A DNA stretch of 64,000 nt from DATLLJ01 sp965229885 (GTDB lineage Bacteria; Acidobacteriota; Vicinamibacteria; Vicinamibacterales; CAVVIG01). Shown in pieces: positions 17,929-26,499 of the stretch; positions within the stretch are counted from its first letter, which is position 1; every line of letters begins with the position of its first letter. Position numbers and translations under genes: made by a program. The stretch lies in assembly GCA_965229885.1 (NCBI GenBank), contig CBDDJX010000003.1:620001-684000 (forward strand), given 5' to 3'. The notes beneath the pieces are model-generated. The model had not been told where the DNA came from. It was given only the letters and a program-made list of their open reading frames with translations, and ran no database searches.

Positions 17929-18709
17929 TCCTGAGCAACTCGATGTCGAAGACGAGCATGCCCTTCGGCCTGTCTGGCCGTCCCTTGTAGGCAAGCGCTT
18001 CAGGAATCCAGAAACGCGTTTCCCCCCCCTCGACCATCAACTGCACGCCTTCGGTCCAACCGGCAATGACGCCGTTCAGTGGAAACGTCGCCGGCTGTCC
18101 GCGTGTCACTGAGCTGTCGAACATCTTTCCATCGGTCGTCCAGCCGGTGTAGTGCACCATCACCTCGTCGGTGGCCTTGGGGTGAAGGGCACGGCCGGTT
18201 CCCGCCTTCAGCACTTTGTACGCGAGTCCGCTCGCGGTGCGTTTGGCGTCGGCGGGCGGCGCCTTGACGTCGGCGGGGGCGCGTGTCGGCATGTCGATGA
18301 GCTCGACGTCGAAGACGAGCATCCCCGCTGGCCTGCCTGGCTGCTTGTTGTATGCCATCGCTTCGGGAACCCAGAGGCGCCGTTTCTCCCCGGCGACCAT
18401 GAGCTGCACGCCTTCGGTCCAGCCGGCGATGACGCGGTTCAGCGAGAACGAAGCCGGCGTGCCGCGCACGACCGAGCTGTCGAACATCTTGCCGTCGGCC
18501 GTCCAGCCCGTGTAGTGAACGGTCACCAGGTCGTCCGCTCTGGGATGATCCTTCCCCGTTCCCGGTTGCAGCACCTTCGTCGCGAGCCCTGAGGCCGTCT
18601 TCTTTGCGTCCTTCGGCGGAGCGGCGACGTCGGGCGGCGGCGGAATTACGCTGGGCGTCTGCGCGATAACGGTTGCGGCGAACAGCAGCGCAAGGAGAAC
18701 GGAGCGCAT
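17921..18709 (-). CDS. Exported peptidyl-prolyl isomerase with two FKBP domains
   Basis: Predicted periplasmic folding catalyst that isomerises Xaa-Pro bonds. A signal peptide (MRSVLLALLFAATVIAQ) is followed by two FKBP domains, residues about 35-135 and 150-262, which are near copies: VTVHYTGWTADGKMFDSS and VMVHYTGWTTDGKMFDSS, then VIAGWTEGVQLM in both. Active-site aromatic and Asp residues (Y, F-D, V-I-A-G-W) are kept in each. Such an internal duplication is unusual for a 262-residue protein; most small FKBPs have one domain. ATG 18707-18709 is preceded by AGAGGA at 6 bases. Convergent with the DUF349 gene. Confidence 0.92.
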   Translation of the reverse strand: MRSVLLALLFAATVIAQTPSVIPPPPDVAAPPKDAKKTASGLATKVLQPGTGKDHPRADDLVTVHYTGWTADGKMFDSSVVRGTPASFSLNRVIAGWTEGVQLMVAGEKRRLWVPEAMAYNKQPGRPAGMLVFDVELIDMPTRAPADVKAPPADAKRTASGLAYKVLKAGTGRALHPKATDEVMVHYTGWTTDGKMFDSSVTRGQPATFPLNGVIAGWTEGVQLMVEGGETRFWIPEALAYKGRPDRPKGMLVFDIELLRIN

Positions 18710-18796
18710 AGGAGTCCTCTCAGTGCAGCAATGCACGAATGCAACAATGTACACGCAGATTGCATGTGCATTCCTACGTTCTTGCCTTCGTGCATT

Positions 18797-21640
18797 TCAC
18801 CGGCGCATCTCAGCCAGCTGGCCCAGCGCGTGTTTCAGCGCTTCGAGTCTCTGTCCCGCTTCACCGAGCTTCCCCTCGGCGGTCAGGCGCTGGTAATCTG
18901 CGAAGTGGCGGCCGGCTTCGAGGACCAGCGCGTCGAAGTCCGCAGCTGGCGCCGGGGGCGTGCCCGCGGGCGGGGACCCGATGGTCGCGAGACCCACCGC
19001 TGCGGACGGCAACGGCCCCGGGAGCGTGGACGCGGCGTCGCCAAAAAGTCCTGCGAGCGCCTCTTCAAACGTCGCTCCGTACGCGAGCTGATCCTGGAGG
19101 GCGAGGACCACAAGCCGCAACTGCGGCATCGGGCTGCGCTCGGCCTGCAGGTAGATAGGTTCGGCGTAGAGCAGCGCGCGGCCAACAGGAATGATAATCA
19201 GCGTGCCACGCAGCACATTCGATCCCTGCTGGTCCCACAACGACAACTGGGCGGATAACTGAGGGTTTTGATCAATGCGCGCTTCGATCTGCAGCGGTCC
19301 ATCCACGAGCCGGGTCGACGGAAAGTTGTACACGATGGCCTTCCCGTAGCGCGGCTCGTCGCTGCGCGCGGCGATCCAGCCGATCATGTTGTTCCGGTTG
19401 GCGGGGGTGAACGGCAGAATCTCGATGAACTCGGGATTGTTCTCACCCGGCAGCTTCATCAGCACGAAGTTGGGCTCCATCGGCTGCGTGGCCTCTTCTC
19501 CCGGACCGCCCTGGCTGACCTGGCTGGCCACGGTCCACAGATCCTCGCGGTTGTAGAACTCCTCGGGCGAGTCCATGTGATATAGGCCGTAGACGGTCGC
19601 CTGCAGCTTCAACAACAGTTCGGGATAGCGCACGTGGCTTCGCAGTCCCGGCGGCATTGCACTCGCGTCCTTGAACAGAGTCGGAAAGATCGCCCGGTAC
19701 GCCGCGATGATCGGATCCTCGGTGTCGAAAACGTAGAAGGTCGTGGTCCCGTCGTAGGCATCGACGACGACCTTGACGCTGTTGCGTATGTAGTTGATGC
19801 GCTCGCGTCCAACGACGGTATGGCGCGCGTACGGGAACGTATCCGCCGTGGTGAAACCGTCTGCGATCCACGACAGGCGGCCGTCTTCGCCGACGACGAT
19901 ATAGGGGTCGGGATCGAGGGTGAGGAAGGGCGCCAGCGCCGCGATGCGAGCCTGGACCGTGCGGCGCATCAGCAGCCGGCTCTCCGGGAGGATATCGTCG
20001 CTGAAGGGCACCTTTGCGATGTCGCCTTGGTCGAGGGCGATGAGCGTGCGGCGCAGAAAGCCGCCCAGGACGATGCCGCCGGTGCCTTCGTACGACGTCA
20101 GGTTGTTGGCTTCCCCCTGCGGGTAGTTGAACTCCCGCTGCCGCGTGTTGACATACACGTCGGTGTTGGTGATCTGGCCGAAATAGATCTCCGGCCGCGT
20201 CACCTGCAGGCTGGGGATCGTGCTTTCGACAGGCATGTTGCTGAGCACCAGAATCGGATGCCCTTCCGCCGTGAACCCGTTCACCGGATTCATGGTCACG
20301 CCGTAGCCGTGCGTGTAGATCAGCTTCGTGTTGATCCACGTCTGGGCGGTCGCAGGCAGCCGCTGCACGTTCAGCTCGCGCGCGGCGACCATCATCTGCC
20401 GCAGGGTGCCGTCAATCATGTAGCGATCGATGTCGACGTCCGGAAATTCATAATACGTACGGATGGCCTGGATCTGCTGCAGCGTGTCCCCGATCGCGCG
20501 CCAGTCCCACAGGCGGATGTTCTGGATCGTGGCCTGGTTGTTGGCGAGGTCGACCGCTTCGATGCCGGGCTCGGCGGGAAACGGCTGCTCCTCGAAGCCA
20601 TCGAGACCGTACGCCTTGCGCGTGAGCTCGATGTTGTGCGCGATATACGGAGTTTCGCGCACCAGCTCGTTCGGCTTCACGATGAAGGCGTTCACGTACG
20701 CCGCAATCACGCCGGCGACGACGAAGCAGACGGCGGCGGGCACGACTGCCGCGATGAGCCAGCGGAGTTTTGGCGTCGAGACCGCATTGACGAGCGCGAT
20801 CCCCGCGCCGAGGACGAGTGCGCCGGCGACCACGAGCATGCCGGTGAGCCTGACGCTTGCATCGGTGTACGCCACGCCGCTGAAAATCGCGCCGCCGCGG
20901 TCGTCGAGGAGCTGCTCGAACCGGCCGAGATACACGCGGGCCGCCAGCATCAGCAGGACGACGGCGAAGCCAATCGACAGTCCGCGCAAGGCGGCAGTGC
21001 TCTCGCCCGCGCGGGATCGGCTGAGGAGGCGCGTGCCACCGCTGATCACGACGAAGAACCCGGCCACCGCGCAGACGAGGACGCTGAGCGTTAGCAGCCA
21101 GCCGGTGATCATCTGCCACGCGGGAAGCGTGAAGAAATAGAAGCTGACCGGTTGCGCGAAGATCGGATCGACGAGCGGCGTCGCCGGAACGGAACGGGTG
21201 TACCAGTAGAGCGCCAGTCGTTCCCAGTTGGCCATCATGCCGGCACCCGTCACGAACGCGATCGCGAGCGAGCCGCCGAGCGCGATGAGGCGCAGGACCG
21301 GTTCGACGGGCAGTTGGATCGGCTGGCCGTTAATCAGAATCGGCACACCGGTGAGCTCCCCGAGTCGCGGCGGTTTAAGAGCGACGTACGCGCCGTACAG
21401 TACGAGGAAAGTCACGGCCGCGAAGGCAGAGAACACGGCCGCCTGCACGTTCAGCGTCGTCCAGAACACGTCGGCGTACCCGAGCGAGTCGAACCACAGC
21501 GACTCGACGTAATACGACAGCACCGTCCCGCCGCCGAACATGATCGCGGCAAGGACGGCGACGAGGAGCAGGATACCGCGGTTTTGGCGCTGCGGCCGTC
21601 GGGGCGGCGGCCGACCGACGACGTGGCTTGGGTCGTTCAT
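18797..21640 (-). CDS. UPF0182 family membrane protein
   Basis: Large protein of the UPF0182 (COG1615) family, function unknown. Residues about 20-345 contain seven or so membrane helices (first RGILLLVAVLAAIMFGGGTV) with the family segment WFDSLGYADVFWTTL; the rest is a long extracytoplasmic part with VNGFTAEGHPILVLSNMP, WINTKLIYTHGYGV and ENNPEFIEILPFTPANRNN, all hallmarks of the family. Product 947 residues from ATG 21638-21640, which has GAGGAC 9 bases upstream. The extreme C-terminus is an alpha-helical tail. It diverges from ispG with 49 bp between starts, so the two promoters must be compact or overlap. Confidence 0.88.
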   Translation of the reverse strand: MNDPSHVVGRPPPRRPQRQNRGILLLVAVLAAIMFGGGTVLSYYVESLWFDSLGYADVFWTTLNVQAAVFSAFAAVTFLVLYGAYVALKPPRLGELTGVPILINGQPIQLPVEPVLRLIALGGSLAIAFVTGAGMMANWERLALYWYTRSVPATPLVDPIFAQPVSFYFFTLPAWQMITGWLLTLSVLVCAVAGFFVVISGGTRLLSRSRAGESTAALRGLSIGFAVVLLMLAARVYLGRFEQLLDDRGGAIFSGVAYTDASVRLTGMLVVAGALVLGAGIALVNAVSTPKLRWLIAAVVPAAVCFVVAGVIAAYVNAFIVKPNELVRETPYIAHNIELTRKAYGLDGFEEQPFPAEPGIEAVDLANNQATIQNIRLWDWRAIGDTLQQIQAIRTYYEFPDVDIDRYMIDGTLRQMMVAARELNVQRLPATAQTWINTKLIYTHGYGVTMNPVNGFTAEGHPILVLSNMPVESTIPSLQVTRPEIYFGQITNTDVYVNTRQREFNYPQGEANNLTSYEGTGGIVLGGFLRRTLIALDQGDIAKVPFSDDILPESRLLMRRTVQARIAALAPFLTLDPDPYIVVGEDGRLSWIADGFTTADTFPYARHTVVGRERINYIRNSVKVVVDAYDGTTTFYVFDTEDPIIAAYRAIFPTLFKDASAMPPGLRSHVRYPELLLKLQATVYGLYHMDSPEEFYNREDLWTVASQVSQGGPGEEATQPMEPNFVLMKLPGENNPEFIEILPFTPANRNNMIGWIAARSDEPRYGKAIVYNFPSTRLVDGPLQIEARIDQNPQLSAQLSLWDQQGSNVLRGTLIIIPVGRALLYAEPIYLQAERSPMPQLRLVVLALQDQLAYGATFEEALAGLFGDAASTLPGPLPSAAVGLATIGSPPAGTPPAPAADFDALVLEAGRHFADYQRLTAEGKLGEAGQRLEALKHALGQLAEMRR

Positions 21641-21689
21641 GGGCGCGTCCTCACGTTCTCGGATGCTATCATGAGAAATCGTTGCACAC

Positions 21690-22934
21690 ATGACCCTCCT
21701 GAGACTTCATAAGACCGTCGGCGTGAAGGTCGGCGGCACCGACGGTGTCACCGCGGTCCAGGTTGGCGGCGGCGCGCCCGTGGTCGTGCAGTCGATGACG
21801 ATGACCGACACGGCCGACGCGCGAGGGACGGCCAGGCAATGCGTCGAGCTGGCGGAGGCCGGATCGGACATGGTGCGGATCACGGTCAACGTGCCGGAGG
21901 CCGCGGCCGCGGTTCCGGAGATTAAGCAGCGCATGCTCGATGCCGGCTGCACCGCGCCGCTCATCGGCGACTTCCACTACAACGGCCACCTGCTGCTGAC
22001 GAAGTATCCCGAGTGTGCGCGCGCGCTGGACAAGTACCGCATCAATCCCGGTAACGTCGGCACCGGTCGCCGTCGCGACGAGCAGTTTGCCACGATCTGC
22101 AAGGTGGCGGTCGACTACAGCAGGCCGGTGCGCATCGGCGTCAACGGCGGCTCGCTCAATCAGGAACTGGTCGTCGCCAGCATGCAGGAGAACACGGACG
22201 GCAACCTCGGCAAGTCGTCGGAAGAGATCATCAACGAGTGCATGGTGCTCTCGGCGATCGAGTCGACCTCGCTCGCCATCGAGAGCGGGCTGCGCAAGGA
22301 TCAGATCATCATCTCGTGCAAGACGTCTCGGCCGCGCGATCTCATCAGTGTGTACCGCGCGCTCGCGCGGCAGACCGACCAGCCGCTGCACCTCGGCCTG
22401 ACCGAGGCAGGGATGGGCACGAAGGGTCTCGTCTGGTCCGCGTCCGCGATGGGCGTGCTGCTGTGGGAAGGCATCGGCGACACGATTCGCGTGTCGCTCA
22501 CGCCGCGTCCGGGCGGCGATCGCCGCGAAGAGGTCTATGCCGCGTGCGAGCTCCTGCAGGCGCTGGGCCTGCGGTCGTTTTCGCCAAGCGTCACCGCCTG
22601 TCCGGGATGCGGTCGGACGACGAGCTCGACGTTCCAGGAGCTGGCCGAGCGCGTCCAGGACTACGTGCGCAGCAAGATGCCCGAGTGGAAGACGCAGCAC
22701 GAGGGCGTCGAGTCGATGACGCTGGCCGTCATGGGATGCGTCGTGAACGGCCCCGGCGAGTCGAAGGCGGCAAACATCGGCATCAGCCTGCCAGGCACCG
22801 GCGAAGCGCCCAACTGTCCGATCTATATTGACGGCGAGCACGTGATGACCCTGCGCGGCACGTACGAAGAACTCTCCGCTCTGTTCCAGCGCCTCGTCGA
22901 TGATTACGTCGAGCACACATACGCTCGACGCTGA
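21690..22934 (+). CDS. ispG: 4-hydroxy-3-methylbut-2-en-1-yl diphosphate synthase
   Basis: Iron-sulfur enzyme of the MEP isoprenoid pathway, converting ME-cPP to HMBPP. The short 414-residue bacterial form has an N-terminal TIM-barrel (VVVQSMTMTDTADA, INPGNVGTGRRRD, GVNGGSLNQEL) and the [4Fe-4S] domain with TACPGCGRTT (two Cys) and MGCVVNGPGES (third Cys) followed by the conserved Glu in the same loop. Length and motif order are normal. Divergent from the UPF0182 gene; its last 35 bp overlap the start of recQ, suggesting coupling. No strong Shine-Dalgarno is visible before ATG 21690. Confidence 0.95.
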   Translation: MTLLRLHKTVGVKVGGTDGVTAVQVGGGAPVVVQSMTMTDTADARGTARQCVELAEAGSDMVRITVNVPEAAAAVPEIKQRMLDAGCTAPLIGDFHYNGHLLLTKYPECARALDKYRINPGNVGTGRRRDEQFATICKVAVDYSRPVRIGVNGGSLNQELVVASMQENTDGNLGKSSEEIINECMVLSAIESTSLAIESGLRKDQIIISCKTSRPRDLISVYRALARQTDQPLHLGLTEAGMGTKGLVWSASAMGVLLWEGIGDTIRVSLTPRPGGDRREEVYAACELLQALGLRSFSPSVTACPGCGRTTSSTFQELAERVQDYVRSKMPEWKTQHEGVESMTLAVMGCVVNGPGESKAANIGISLPGTGEAPNCPIYIDGEHVMTLRGTYEELSALFQRLVDDYVEHTYARR

Positions 22935-24777
22935 CCATCGCGGCGTTGACCTCAGGGACGCGCTCCACCGCGTCTGGGGTTTCTCGAGCTTCCGTCCCCT
23001 CCAGCGTGAAGCGATGCTCGCCATTCTCGCCTCGCGCGACAGCGTCGTCGTGCTGCCGACCGGAGGCGGGAAGTCGCTCTGCTTCCAGGCGCCCGCGGTC
23101 GTTCAGGCGCGCGGCGTCGCCGTGGTGATCTCCCCACTCATCTCGCTGATGAAGGATCAAGTTGACGGCCTCCGCGTCGACGGCGTGGCGGCGGCGTACT
23201 TGAACAGCAGTCAGACCGCGAACGAGCGGGACGCGGTCATGGCGAGCCTGCGCGAGGATCGCTGCCGGCTGTTGTACCTGTCGCCGGAGCGCATCGCCGG
23301 CGACGGTAGCCCCGCGCTGCGGCGCGTGCTGCAGCAATCGAGTGTGCGATTCATTGCCGTGGACGAGGCGCACTGCATCAGTCAGTGGGGCCACGATTTC
23401 CGTCCCGAGTACCGCCAGCTCGGACGGCTGCGCGACGATTTTCCAGGCGTGTCGCTGCATGCGTTCACGGCGACGGCAACCGAGCGCGTCAGGGCGGACA
23501 TTGTCAGCGAACTGCGCCTGAACGAGCCGACGATTCTCGTCGGATCCTTCGATCGCCCGAATCTGACGTATCGCGTGCTGCGTCGGGGCCATCTCCACAA
23601 CCAGCTTCGCGCGATCCTCGAGCGGCACGACGGCGACGCGGGCATCGTATACTGCCTGTCGCGGCGCGAGGTTGAATCGCTTGCATCGTGGCTCGTCGAA
23701 GACGGGTATCGCGCCGTGCCGTATCACGCCGGCCTTCCAGACGCCATGCGCAGCGAGCATCAGGAAGCCTTCCTCCAGGAGCGCGCCGATATCGTCGTCG
23801 CCACGGTGGCGTTCGGGATGGGCATCGATCGATCGAACGTGCGGTTCGTCGTGCACGCCGGCGCGCCGCGGTCCGCGGAGCACTACCAGCAGGAATCAGG
23901 CCGGGCGGGGCGCGACGGACTGCCCGCCGAGTGCGTGCTGGTCTACTCGGGCGCCGACTTTGTCCGCTGGCGGCAGATGCTCGAAGCCAACGGCGAGATG
24001 ACGCCGAGCGTCCGCTCGCTGCTGGCCGACATGCAGCGGTATGCCGCCGGCACGCGGTGCCGCCACCGCACGCTCGTTGAATATTTCGGAGAGGCGTACA
24101 CCCGCGCGAGTTGTGGCGCGTGCGATTGGTGTCTCAAGGAGCTCGACGTCGTCGCCGAATCGACGACCGTGGCGCAGAAAATCCTCTCGTCGGTCGCGCG
24201 GCTGAAGCAGGGATGGGGCACCGGACACGTCACCGATGTGCTGCTGGGCCGTGCGACCGAGAAGGTGGCCAGCAGCGGTCACGATGCACTCTCGACGTTC
24301 GGGTTATTGAAAGAGGAGCCGGTCGCCGCCGTGCGCGGATACATCGAGCAACTGGTGGCGGAAGGATTCCTGGCGCGCGAAGGCGATCCGTATCCGGTTC
24401 TGCGCCTGACGTCCGCCGGTCGGTCGCTGCTGCGCGGACAGACGGACTGCACGTTGTACCGGGAAGTTCGTCCGCCTGCCGCCCCGAAGCGACGACGCGG
24501 AACGTCAGTCGTCGGCGGAGTCAGTGCGCCCCCTGGCAGTAATGACGTCGATCGGGACTTCTTCGATGTCCTGCGCGACGTGCGATTGCGTCTGGCGCGC
24601 GTGCGCGGCGTGCCGCCGTACGTCATCTTTCATGACACGACGTTGAGGGAGATGGTGGAGCGGCGGCCGAAGACGATCGACGACCTTTACGAGCTCTACG
24701 GGGTGGGCGCGAAGAAGGCGGCGGACTTCGGCGACGCGTTTCTGGACGCGATCCGCACGTTCCGCCGCCCCGAATGA
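22900..24777 (+). CDS. recQ: ATP-dependent DNA helicase RecQ
   Basis: 3'-5' DNA helicase for recombination repair and restart of stalled forks. Motifs in order: FRPLQREAML (motif 0), LPTGGGKSLCFQ (Walker A), DEAHCISQWGHDFRPEY (II and the aromatic-rich loop), FTATATERV (III), FGMGIDRSNVRFVVH and QESGRAGRDG (V, VI). A zinc module CRHRT...CGACDWC and an RQC winged helix follow, and residues about 545-625 form an HRDC domain ending GVGAKKAADFGDAFLDAI. Length 625. ATG 22900 lies inside the end of ispG (35-bp overlap); no later ATG is available, so the overlap appears real. Confidence 0.95.
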   Translation: MITSSTHTLDADHRGVDLRDALHRVWGFSSFRPLQREAMLAILASRDSVVVLPTGGGKSLCFQAPAVVQARGVAVVISPLISLMKDQVDGLRVDGVAAAYLNSSQTANERDAVMASLREDRCRLLYLSPERIAGDGSPALRRVLQQSSVRFIAVDEAHCISQWGHDFRPEYRQLGRLRDDFPGVSLHAFTATATERVRADIVSELRLNEPTILVGSFDRPNLTYRVLRRGHLHNQLRAILERHDGDAGIVYCLSRREVESLASWLVEDGYRAVPYHAGLPDAMRSEHQEAFLQERADIVVATVAFGMGIDRSNVRFVVHAGAPRSAEHYQQESGRAGRDGLPAECVLVYSGADFVRWRQMLEANGEMTPSVRSLLADMQRYAAGTRCRHRTLVEYFGEAYTRASCGACDWCLKELDVVAESTTVAQKILSSVARLKQGWGTGHVTDVLLGRATEKVASSGHDALSTFGLLKEEPVAAVRGYIEQLVAEGFLAREGDPYPVLRLTSAGRSLLRGQTDCTLYREVRPPAAPKRRRGTSVVGGVSAPPGSNDVDRDFFDVLRDVRLRLARVRGVPPYVIFHDTTLREMVERRPKTIDDLYELYGVGAKKAADFGDAFLDAIRTFRRPE

Positions 24778-24840
24778 CCGCCACTTGCAGAGACCGTCCC
24801 GACGTTCTCGAGGGAGTGAGCTGCGAGTAGAGGTGCCGGC

Positions 24841-25149
24841 TTACCGTCTGGCAGCTGGCTCCGCTCTCTGTTCCAGCCGGAGTTGCGCTGCCCGCGCGCA
24901 CCCCTGCATGACCTGGAAGTAACGCTGGACCAAATCGGCGCCGAGGTCGTACGGATGCGGCCCGTCACGGCGCCCGGCAAGCATCCTGTTCTTGTTGACC
25001 GCGTTGTCGAACTCCGAGTGATTCGACAGAAGGACGGTGGCGCCCGCGGCCTTCTCAGCCATCTTCTTCATGCCGCCGATGGGGATAGGCCGAGGCGTCA
25101 GGAGCAAAGTACTGGAAACGCCGAATCCTGGCACCCTCGTCCACATCAC
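24841..25149 (-). pseudogene. C-terminal fragment of an MBL-fold metallo-hydrolase
   Basis: The 102-residue frame contains ATVLLSNHSEFDNAVNKNRM, then GPHPYDLGADLVQRYFQVMQGCARAAQ. These match the C-terminal end of a class of secreted metallo-beta-lactamase-fold hydrolases common in Acidobacteriota. The metal-binding HxHxDH region and everything upstream are missing, and the first 25 residues do not look like that family. It is best read as a gene remnant. I cannot tell what removed the 5' part; no mobile element is visible at the break. Confidence 0.6.
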
Positions 25150-25151
25150 TA

Positions 25152-25316
25152 CTACGGACGCCTGAACAATCCCCCATAGACCGCTTTCCCGAGGACATGT
25201 CCCTGGATTGCCTTCATGATAGCCGCGCGCGTCTCGAATGCGTCAGCGGCCGCTTGTGTGAGCTCGTCATTATCGCGCCGGCCGTCGTCGGCTGCAAACG
25301 GATGTTCACTGCTCAT
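25152..25316 (-). CDS. Possible 54-residue protein of unknown function
   Basis: The ATG directly follows the TGA that ends the TPR-gene frame (TGAATG). The product is charged at the start and ends VYGGLFRRP. No family is recognised. It lies between two decayed genes and may itself be a remnant or chance frame; codon use does not settle it. Confidence 0.25.
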   Translation of the reverse strand: MSSEHPFAADDGRRDNDELTQAAADAFETRAAIMKAIQGHVLGKAVYGGLFRRP

Positions 25317-26391
25317 TCATTTCAGAAGCCGTCGGGCTTCGTCAGCCGCGAGGCGGTCGTTGTCGGCGTCACAGAGGGCGGCGGCCGTCTGGAACTCCCC
25401 ACGCGCCGCGACGAACGGCCGCTCGCGCCGCGCCCCGTTTGTACAACCACAGGGCGTTTTCGCCGAACATCCGCGGGCGGCCGTCGTCCGCGAAACGGGC
25501 AAAGCCCTCGCTCAGGTAGCGTTCAGCATCGGCGGGGCGTCCGGCACGCAGCGAGGTCGAGCCCTTCTCCAGCCAGACGAGCCGGTCCTGCGGGTGCTTC
25601 GCGCGCAGCAGCTCCAGTTGCTGCAGCGCCTGGTCGTATTGCTTCTCGCGGTTATGGACAAGGACGAGGGCAAAGCGGGCGTCCTCCTGATTGTCGCCGC
25701 CGTACGTCACCGCGTCCTCGATCATGCGGATGCCGCGTGCCTTGTCGCCACCGAAGCCCGCCATGTAGGCCGCCCAGCGCAGCAGCAAGGCGAGCGCCGA
25801 GACGATGTAGCGATACGTGCCCACGATGAGCCCGGCGTCCTGGCGGCGCGGATCGAGGCTCATCACCTTTTCGTGCTCGTTGTACGCCTCGCGCGCGACT
25901 CGGAACGCGCGTCCTGCGCTGCCTTCGACGGTCGCGATGTACGACGCCCGCAGCCCGAGTGCCGCGCCGAGCTGATAGTGCGCCTCCGCGCTCCGCGGAT
26001 TCGTCCGGACCTGTTGGCGGGCGATCGCGAGAGCGCGATTTAGCGACTCCCAGAACACCGCGGCGGCCTGTGGGGGGGCCGGAGCGCCCGCGATCGACTG
26101 TCGCGTGACGCCGCCGAGGTAATCGTCAACGGTCATGTTGCCGCGACGGAAAGAGATGTCCAGCCAGAGCCCGATCGCGAGTCCGCGGTGCGCGGCCGCG
26201 TCCTGGGGATCCGCCGCGACGGCTTCCCGGAAGGCGGCGAGGGCGCGTTCATGATCGAGGTTGAAAAGTTCGGTCGTTGCGCGTCCGCGCAGCGCAGTGG
26301 ACTCGCGGTTGACCTACGCGGCCTCCGGGCAGCCGAATGTCAGGACGAGTAGCGCCGCCGCAATCCTTCGCGCGCAGCGGGTGCGGCCCAT
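25317..26391 (-). pseudogene. TPR lipoprotein gene broken by an in-frame stop and a 3' frameshift
   Basis: From ATG 26389-26391 the frame encodes a lipoprotein-type signal (ALLVLTFGC, Cys about residue 21). It then stops at TAG 26314-26316, four codons after the Cys. The same frame continues without another stop as a TPR-like protein: NLDHERALAAFREAVAADPQ, then HYQLGAALGLRASYIA and DNQEDARFALVLVHNREK. A Gln codon (CAG) changed to TAG would explain the stop. Near 25437 the frame changes: the downstream part RRERPFVAARGEFQTAAA to a stop at 25317-25319 lies in another frame. Two independent lesions suggest the gene is dead. In intact form it would be a roughly 350-residue outer-membrane-facing TPR protein. 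Confidence 0.75.
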
Positions 26392-26499
26392 CGGTTCATC
26401 TTACGCCGGGTGCGGTGCCCGTGTGCTATTGCTTGCGCGACTGTGTCGTCCCCCGTACAATTACGGCCGCCGGCTGGAGTCCGGACAGGGAGTCAAACG

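Noticed and set aside
21690..24777. Translational fusion of ispG and recQ
   Set aside because: They overlap by 35 bp in different frames and each has a complete, normal-length product.
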